Source of the DNA: Patiriisocius sp047731265
GTDB lineage: Bacteria > Bacteroidota > Bacteroidia > Flavobacteriales > Flavobacteriaceae
DNA: 64,000 nt
Direction: 5' to 3'
Assembly (NCBI RefSeq): GCF_047731265.1
Contig: NZ_CP159835.1
Coordinates: 2,294,001 to 2,358,000 of the forward strand
The notes under the pieces were generated by a model, which was not told the origin of the DNA, did not search any database, and saw only the letters and a list, made by a program, of their open reading frames with translations. Below are positions 9,999 to 19,500 of this stretch, piece after piece. A program made the position numbers and the translations under genes. Within the stretch, counting starts at the first letter, position 1. Each line of letters begins with the position of its first letter.

Positions 9999-10062
9999 CC
10001 AATGAAGGAAATGAAAGTTTATCTGCTATTGTTGTCACAGATTATATAATCACATTGTAACG
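9977..10062 (+). other. Double lesion separating ice-binding and repeat parts
   Basis: The upstream frame leaves coding sense after NGDQC and stops at 9996-9998. From about 9992 to 10057 a shifted frame reads TVTNEGNESLSAIVVTD, an unmistakable DUF11-like segment, and stops at 10058-10060. The original frame resumes at 10062 (GSKEITYTIDQADINANQV) and stays open to 21389. Relative to intact domains about 25-30 residues are missing, consistent with two small deletions whose net effect restores the frame. Sequencing error at two nearby sites is the alternative. Confidence 0.85.
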
Positions 10063-10202
10063 GAAGCAAGGAGATAACTTATACAATTGATCAGGCTGAT
10101 ATCAACGCAAATCAGGTTACAAACCAAGCATTTGCCAGAGCTACTACATACAACGGATTCCTTATAAATGATTTATCAGGAGCAACAATTAATGATGATG
10201 AT

Positions 10203-10583
10203 CCAACGGTAACAGATATATTATGTCGAAAGATCGCACTTATCAAAGAGGGAGAATTAAATGTTTTAGTTGGTAATTGTGCTGTTGTAGGAGATACTAT
10301 TGATTATACATTCACAGTAACCAATCAAGGGGATGAAATTCTATCGGCTATAAATGTTACAGACCCACTGGTTCCAATAATCACCTTCGTATCAGGAGAC
10401 ACCAATGGTGATACATTATTAGATTTAACGGAGACTTGGATTTACACAGGAAGCTATGCCCTTGTTGCGGCAGATGTCTTAGCAGGTCAGGTTACGAATC
10501 AAGCCATGGCAGTGGGAACTGGATCAGATAATATAACTGTAGTAACGGATTTATCCGATGATAACTCAGTTTTAGAAAATGAT
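10203..10583 (+). repeat. Divergent leading repeat unit (381 bp)
   Basis: This is the first member of the 372-bp family, more divergent than the rest and 9 bp longer. It begins 'KIALIKEGELNVLVGNC' and ends with an extra 'AVGTGSDNITVVTDLS' segment instead of 'VLGTLPSAIVVTDLS'. Its divergence fits the edge of an array, where homogenisation is weakest. Confidence 0.9.
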
Positions 10584-13500
10584 GCAACGGTAACATATAT
10601 TTGTCCTATTGCAATTGTCAAAGTAGGAACGTTAAATGTATTAGTTGGTGATTGTGCTGTTGTAGGAGATACTATCGATTATACATTCACAGTAACCAAT
10701 GAAGGGAATGAAATTCTATCGGCTATAAACGTCACAGACCCACTGGTTCCAATAATCACCTTCTTATCAGGAGATGCCAATGGCGATACATTCTTAGATT
10801 TAACAGAGACTTGGATTTACACAGGAAGCTATGCCCTTGTTGCGGCAGATGTTTTAGCAGGTCAGGTTACGAATCAAGCTACGGTTTTAGGTACGCTACC
10901 AAGCGCAATTGTAGTAACGGATTTATCCGATGATAATTCAGTTTTGGAAAATGATGCAACGGTAACACGTCTTTGTCCTATTGCAATTATCAAAGAAGGA
11001 ACGTTAAATGTATTAGTTGGTGATTGTGCTGTTGTAGGAGATACTATCGATTATACATTCACAGTAACCAATGAAGGGAATGAAATTCTATCGGCTATAA
11101 ACGTCACAGACCCACTGGTTCCAATAATCACCTTCTTATCAGGAGATACCAATGGCGATACATTATTAGATTTAACAGAGACTTGGATTTACACAGGAAG
11201 CTATGCCCTTGTTGCGGCAGATGTTTTAGCAGGTCAGGTTACGAATCAAGCTACGGTTTTAGGTACGCTACCAAGCGCAATTGTAGTAACGGATTTATCA
11301 GATGATAATTCAGTTTTGGAAAATGATGCAACGGTAACACGTCTTTGTCCTATTGCAATTATCAAAGAAGGAACGTTAAATGTATTAAATGGTAATTGTG
11401 CTGTTGTAGGAGATACTATTGATTATACATTCACAGTAACCAATGAAGGGAATGAAATTCTATCGGCTATAAACGTCACAGACCCACTGGTTCCAATAAT
11501 CACCTTCTTATCAGGAGATACCAATGGCGATACATTATTAGATTTAACAGAGACTTGGATTTACACAGGAAGCTATGCCCTTGTTGCGGCAGATGTTTTA
11601 GCAGGTCAGGTTACGAATCAAGCTACGGTTTTAGGTACGCTACCAAGCGCAATTGTAGTAACGGATTTATCCGATGATAATTCAGTTTTGGAAAATGATG
11701 CAACGGTAACACGTCTTTGTCCTATTGCAATTATCAAAGAAGGAACGTTAAATGTATTAAATGGTGATTGTGCTGTTGTAGGAGATACTATCGATTATAC
11801 ATTCACAGTAACCAATGAAGGGAATGAAATTCTATCGGCTATAAACGTCACAGACCCACTGGTTCCAATAATCACCTTCTTATCAGGAGATACCAATGGC
11901 GATACATTATTAGATTTAACAGAGACTTGGATTTACACAGGAAGCTATGCCCTTGTTGCGGCAGATGTTTTAGCAGGTCAGGTTACGAACCAAGCTACGG
12001 TTTTAGGTACGCTACCAAGCGCAATTGTAGTAACGGATTTATCCGATGATAATTCAGTTTTGGAAAATGATGCAACGGTAACACGTCTTTGTCCTATTGC
12101 AATTATCAAAGAAGGAACGTTAAATGTATTAAATGGTAATTGTGCTGTTGTAGGAGATACTATCGATTATACATTCACAGTAACCAATGAAGGGAATGAA
12201 ATTCTATCAGCTATAAACGTCACAGACCCACTGGTTCCAATAATCACCTTCTTATCAGGAGATACCAATGGCGATACATTATTAGATTTAACAGAGACTT
12301 GGATTTACACAGGAAGCTATGCCCTTGTTGCGGCAGATGTTTTAGCAGGTCAGGTTACGAATCAAGCTACGGTTTTAGGTACGCTACCAAGCGCAATTGT
12401 AGTAACGGATTTATCAGATGATAATTCAGTTTTGGAAAATGATGCAACGGTAACACGTCTTTGTCCTATTGCAATTATCAAAGAAGGAACGTTAAATGTA
12501 TTAAATGGTAATTGTGCTGTTGTAGGAGATACTATCGATTATACATTCACAGTAACCAATGAAGGGAATGAAATTCTATCGGCTATAAACGTCACAGACC
12601 CACTGGTTCCAATAATCACCTTCTTATCAGGAGATACCAATGGCGATACATTATTAGATTTAACAGAGACTTGGATTTACACAGGAAGCTATGCCCTTGT
12701 TGCGGCAGATGTTTTAGCAGGTCAGGTTACGAATCAAGCTACGGTTTTAGGTACGCTACCAAGCGCAATTGTAGTAACGGATTTATCAGATGATAATTCA
12801 GTTTTGGAAAATGATGCAACGGTAACACGTCTTTGTCCTATTGCAATTATCAAAGAAGGAACGTTAAATGTATTAAATGGTAATTGTGCTGTTGTAGGGG
12901 ATACTATCGATTATACATTCACAGTAACCAATGAAGGGAATGAAATTCTATCAGCTATAAACGTCACAGACCCACTGGTTCCAATAATCACCTTCTTATC
13001 AGGAGATACCAATGGCGATACATTATTAGATTTAACAGAGACTTGGATTTACACAGGAAGCTATGCCCTTGTTGCGGCAGATGTCTTAGCAGGTCAGGTT
13101 ACGAATCAAGCTACGGTTTTAGGTACGCTACCAAGCGCAATTGTAGTAACGGATTTATCAGATGATAATTCAGTTTTGGAAAATGATGCAACGGTAACAC
13201 GTCTTTGTCCTATTGCAATTATCAAAGAAGGAACGTTAAATGTATTAAATGGTGATTGTGCTGTTGTAGGAGATACTATCGATTATACATTCACAGTAAC
13301 CAATGAAGGGAATGAAATTCTATCGGCTATAAACGTCACAGACCCACTGGTTCCAATAATCACCTTCTTATCAGGAGATGCCAATGGTGATACATTATTA
13401 GATTTAACAGAGACTTGGATTTACACAGGAAGCTATGCCCTTGTTGCGGCAGATGTTTTAGCAGGTCAGGTTACGAATCAAGCTACGGTTTTAGGTACGC

Positions 13501-16500
13501 TACCAAGCGCAATTGTAGTAACGGATTTATCAGATGATAATTCAGTTTTGGAAAATGATGCAACGGTAACACGTCTTTGTCCTATTGCAATTATCAAAGA
13601 AGGAACGTTAAATGTATTAAATGGGAATTGTGCTGTTGTAGGAGATACTATCGATTATACATTCACAGTAACCAATGAAGGGAATGAAATTCTATCGGCT
13701 ATAAACGTCACAGACCCACTGGTTCCAATAATCACCTTCTTATCAGGAGATACCAATGGCGATACATTCTTAGATTTAACAGAGACTTGGATTTACACAG
13801 GAAGCTATGCCCTTGTTGCGGCAGATGTTTTAGCAGGTCAGGTTACGAATCAAGCTACGGTTTTAGGTACGCTACCAAGCGCAATTGTAGTAACGGATTT
13901 ATCCGATGATAATTCAGTTTTGGAAAATGATGCAACGGTAACACGTCTTTGTCCTATTGCAATTATCAAAGAAGGAACGTTAAATGTATTAAATGGGAAT
14001 TGTGCTGTTGTAGGAGATACTATCGATTATACATTCACAGTAACCAATGAAGGGAATGAAATTCTATCGGCTATAAACGTCACAGACCCACTGGTTCCAA
14101 TAATCACCTTCTTATCAGGAGATACCAATGGCGATACATTCTTAGATTTAACAGAGACTTGGATTTACACAGGAAGCTATGCCCTTGTTGCGGCAGATGT
14201 TTTAGCAGGTCAGGTTACGAATCAAGCTACGGTTTTAGGTACGCTACCAAGCGCAATTGTAGTAACGGATTTATCCGATGATAATTCAGTTTTGGAAAAT
14301 GATGCAACGGTAACACGTCTTTGTCCTATTGCAATTATCAAAGAAGGAACGTTAAATGTATTAAATGGGAATTGTGCTGTTGTAGGAGATACTATCGATT
14401 ATACATTCACAGTAACCAATGAAGGGAATGAAATTCTATCGGCTATAAACGTCACAGACCCACTGGTTCCAATAATCACCTTCTTATCAGGAGATACCAA
14501 TGGCGATACATTATTAGATTTAACAGAGACTTGGATTTACACAGGAAGCTATGCCCTTGTTGCGGCAGATGTTTTAGCAGGTCAGGTTACGAATCAAGCT
14601 ACGGTTTTAGGTACGCTACCAAGCGCAATTGTAGTAACGGATTTATCCGATGATAATTCAGTTTTGGAAAATGATGCAACGGTAACACGTCTTTGTCCTA
14701 TTGCAATTATCAAAGAAGGAACGTTAAATGTATTAAATGGTAATTGTGCTGTTGTAGGAGATACTATCGATTATACATTCACAGTAACCAATGAAGGGAA
14801 TGAAATTCTATCAGCTATAAACGTCACAGACCCACTGGTTCCAATAATCACCTTCTTATCAGGAGATACCAATGGCGATACATTATTAGATTTAACAGAG
14901 ACTTGGATTTACACAGGAAGCTATGCCCTTGTTGCGGCAGATGTCTTAGCAGGTCAGGTTACGAATCAAGCTACGGTTTTAGGTACGCTACCAAGCGCAA
15001 TTGTAGTAACGGATTTATCCGATGATAATTCAGTTTTGGAAAATGATGCAACGGTAACACGTCTTTGTCCTATTGCAATTATCAAAGAAGGAACGTTAAA
15101 TGTATTAAATGGGAATTGTGCTGTTGTAGGAGATACTATCGATTATACATTCACAGTAACCAATGAAGGGAATGAAATTCTATCGGCTATAAACGTCACA
15201 GACCCACTGGTTCCAATAATCACCTTCTTATCAGGAGATACCAATGGCGATACATTATTAGATTTAACAGAGACTTGGATTTACACAGGAAGCTATGCCC
15301 TTGTTGCTGCAGATGTTTTAGCAGGTCAGGTTACGAATCAAGCTACGGTTTTAGGTACGCTACCAAGCGCAATTGTAGTAACGGATTTATCAGATGATAA
15401 TTCAGTTTTGGAAAATGATGCAACGGTAACACGTCTTTGTCCTATTGCAATTATCAAAGAAGGAACGTTAAATGTATTAAATGGTAATTGTGCTGTTGTA
15501 GGAGATACTATCGATTATACATTCACAGTAACCAATGAAGGGAATGAAATTCTATCAGCTATAAACGTCACAGACCCACTGGTTCCAATAATCACCTTCT
15601 TATCAGGAGATACCAATGGCGATACATTATTAGATTTAACAGAGACTTGGATTTACACAGGAAGCTATGCCCTTGTTGCGGCAGATGTCTTAGCAGGTCA
15701 GGTTACGAATCAAGCTACGGTTTTAGGTACGCTACCAAGCGCAATTGTAGTAACGGATTTATCCGATGATAATTCAGTTTTGGAAAATGATGCAACGGTA
15801 ACACGTCTTTGTCCTATTGCAATTATCAAAGAAGGAACGTTAAATGTATTAAATGGTAATTGTGCTGTTGTAGGAGATACTATCGATTATACATTCACAG
15901 TAACCAATGAAGGGAATGAAATTCTATCGGCTATAAACGTCACAGACCCACTGGTTCCAATAATCACCTTCTTATCAGGAGATACCAATGGCGATACATT
16001 ATTAGATTTAACAGAGACTTGGATTTACACAGGAAGCTATGCCCTTGTTGCGGCAGATGTTTTAGCAGGTCAGGTTACGAATCAAGCTACGGTTTTAGGT
16101 ACGCTACCAAGCGCAATTGTAGTAACGGATTTATCAGATGATAATTCAGTTTTGGAAAATGATGCAACGGTAACACGTCTTTGTCCTATTGCAATTATCA
16201 AAGAAGGAACGTTAAATGTATTAAATGGTAATTGTGCTGTTGTAGGAGATACTATCGATTATACATTCACAGTAACCAATGAAGGGAATGAAATTCTATC
16301 AGCTATAAACGTCACAGACCCACTGGTTCCAATAATCACCTTCTTATCAGGAGATACCAATGGCGATACATTATTAGATTTAACAGAGACTTGGATTTAC
16401 ACAGGAAGCTATGCCCTTGTTGCGGCAGATGTCTTAGCAGGTCAGGTTACGAATCAAGCTACGGTTTTAGGTACGCTACCAAGCGCAATTGTAGTAACGG

Positions 16501-19500
16501 ATTTATCCGATGATAATTCAGTTTTGGAAAATGATGCAACGGTAACACGTCTTTGTCCTATTGCAATTATCAAAGAAGGAACGTTAAATGTATTAAATGG
16601 TAATTGTGCTGTTGTAGGAGATACTATCGATTATACATTCACAGTAACCAATGAAGGGAATGAAATTCTATCGGCTATAAACGTCACAGACCCACTGGTT
16701 CCAATAATCACCTTCTTATCAGGAGATACCAATGGCGATACATTATTAGATTTAACAGAGACTTGGATTTACACAGGAAGCTATGCCCTTGTTGCGGCAG
16801 ATGTTTTAGCAGGTCAGGTTACGAATCAAGCTACGGTTTTAGGTACGCTACCAAGCGCAATTGTAGTAACGGATTTATCAGATGATAATTCAGTTTTGGA
16901 AAATGATGCAACGGTAACACGTCTTTGTCCTATTGCAATTATCAAAGAAGGAACGTTAAATGTATTAAATGGTAATTGTGCTGTTGTAGGAGATACTATT
17001 GATTATACATTCACAGTAACCAATGAAGGGAATGAAATTCTATCGGCTATAAACGTCACAGACCCACTGGTTCCAATAATCACCTTCTTATCAGGAGATA
17101 CCAATGGCGATACATTATTAGATTTAACAGAGACTTGGATTTACACAGGAAGCTATGCCCTTGTTGCGGCAGATGTTTTAGCAGGTCAGGTTACGAATCA
17201 AGCTACGGTTTTAGGTACGCTACCAAGCGCAATTGTAGTAACGGATTTATCCGATGATAATTCAGTTTTGGAAAATGATGCAACGGTAACACGTCTTTGT
17301 CCTATTGCAATTATCAAAGAAGGAACGTTAAATGTATTAAATGGTGATTGTGCTGTTGTAGGAGATACTATCGATTATACATTCACAGTAACCAATGAAG
17401 GGAATGAAATTCTATCGGCTATAAACGTCACAGACCCACTGGTTCCAATAATCACCTTCTTATCAGGAGATACCAATGGCGATACATTATTAGATTTAAC
17501 AGAGACTTGGATTTACACAGGAAGCTATGCCCTTGTTGCGGCAGATGTTTTAGCAGGTCAGGTTACGAACCAAGCTACGGTTTTAGGTACGCTACCAAGC
17601 GCAATTGTAGTAACGGATTTATCCGATGATAATTCAGTTTTGGAAAATGATGCAACGGTAACACGTCTTTGTCCTATTGCAATTATCAAAGAAGGAACGT
17701 TAAATGTATTAAATGGTAATTGTGCTGTTGTAGGAGATACTATCGATTATACATTCACAGTAACCAATGAAGGGAATGAAATTCTATCAGCTATAAACGT
17801 CACAGACCCACTGGTTCCAATAATCACCTTCTTATCAGGAGATACCAATGGCGATACATTATTAGATTTAACAGAGACTTGGATTTACACAGGAAGCTAT
17901 GCCCTTGTTGCGGCAGATGTTTTAGCAGGTCAGGTTACGAATCAAGCTACGGTTTTAGGTACGCTACCAAGCGCAATTGTAGTAACGGATTTATCAGATG
18001 ATAATTCAGTTTTGGAAAATGATGCAACGGTAACACGTCTTTGTCCTATTGCAATTATCAAAGAAGGAACGTTAAATGTATTAAATGGTAATTGTGCTGT
18101 TGTAGGAGATACTATCGATTATACATTCACAGTAACCAATGAAGGGAATGAAATTCTATCGGCTATAAACGTCACAGACCCACTGGTTCCAATAATCACC
18201 TTCTTATCAGGAGATACCAATGGCGATACATTATTAGATTTAACAGAGACTTGGATTTACACAGGAAGCTATGCCCTTGTTGCGGCAGATGTTTTAGCAG
18301 GTCAGGTTACGAATCAAGCTACGGTTTTAGGTACGCTACCAAGCGCAATTGTAGTAACGGATTTATCAGATGATAATTCAGTTTTGGAAAATGATGCAAC
18401 GGTAACACGTCTTTGTCCTATTGCAATTATCAAAGAAGGAACGTTAAATGTATTAAATGGTAATTGTGCTGTTGTAGGGGATACTATCGATTATACATTC
18501 ACAGTAACCAATGAAGGGAATGAAATTCTATCAGCTATAAACGTCACAGACCCACTGGTTCCAATAATCACCTTCTTATCAGGAGATACCAATGGCGATA
18601 CATTATTAGATTTAACAGAGACTTGGATTTACACAGGAAGCTATGCCCTTGTTGCGGCAGATGTCTTAGCAGGTCAGGTTACGAATCAAGCTACGGTTTT
18701 AGGTACGCTACCAAGCGCAATTGTAGTAACGGATTTATCAGATGATAATTCAGTTTTGGAAAATGATGCAACGGTAACACGTCTTTGTCCTATTGCAATT
18801 ATCAAAGAAGGAACGTTAAATGTATTAAATGGTAATTGTGCTGTTGTAGGAGATACTATCGATTATACATTCACAGTAACCAATGAAGGGAATGAAATTC
18901 TATCGGCTATAAACGTCACAGACCCACTGGTTCCAATAATCACCTTCTTATCAGGAGATACCAATGGCGATACATTCTTAGATTTAACAGAGACTTGGAT
19001 TTACACAGGAAGCTATGCCCTTGTTGCGGCAGATGTCTTAGCAGGTCAGGTTACGAATCAAGCTACGGTTTTAGGTACGCTACCAAGCGCAATTGTAGTA
19101 ACGGATTTATCCGATGATAATTCAGTTTTGGAAAATGATGCAACGGTAACGGTTTTATGTCAAGAAGAGGCTATTGCAATTATCAAGACAGGCGTTTTCA
19201 ACGAAGTTAACGGCAACGACTGCGCGGATGCAGAGATAGATACAGTAACATACACATTCACGGTTACTAACGAAGGAGGCTCAGCGATTACATCAGTAAC
19301 GGTAACGGATCCATTATTAGGAGGTTTGTTAACGGCTATTCCCACAGGAGATACCGATGGTGATAATGAATTAGATGTAACAGAAACGTGGGTATATGTT
19401 CAAGGCTATACGATCACCCAATCAGACATCGATACGGGAAGCATTAGCAATCAGGCTACTGCTGATGGAACAGGATCGACAGGTCCAGTAAGTGATCTTT

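Noticed and set aside
10584..19139. CRISPR-like or satellite repeats
   Set aside because: The units are contiguous, 372 bp long, have no spacers and are translated in one frame; this is a protein repeat array.
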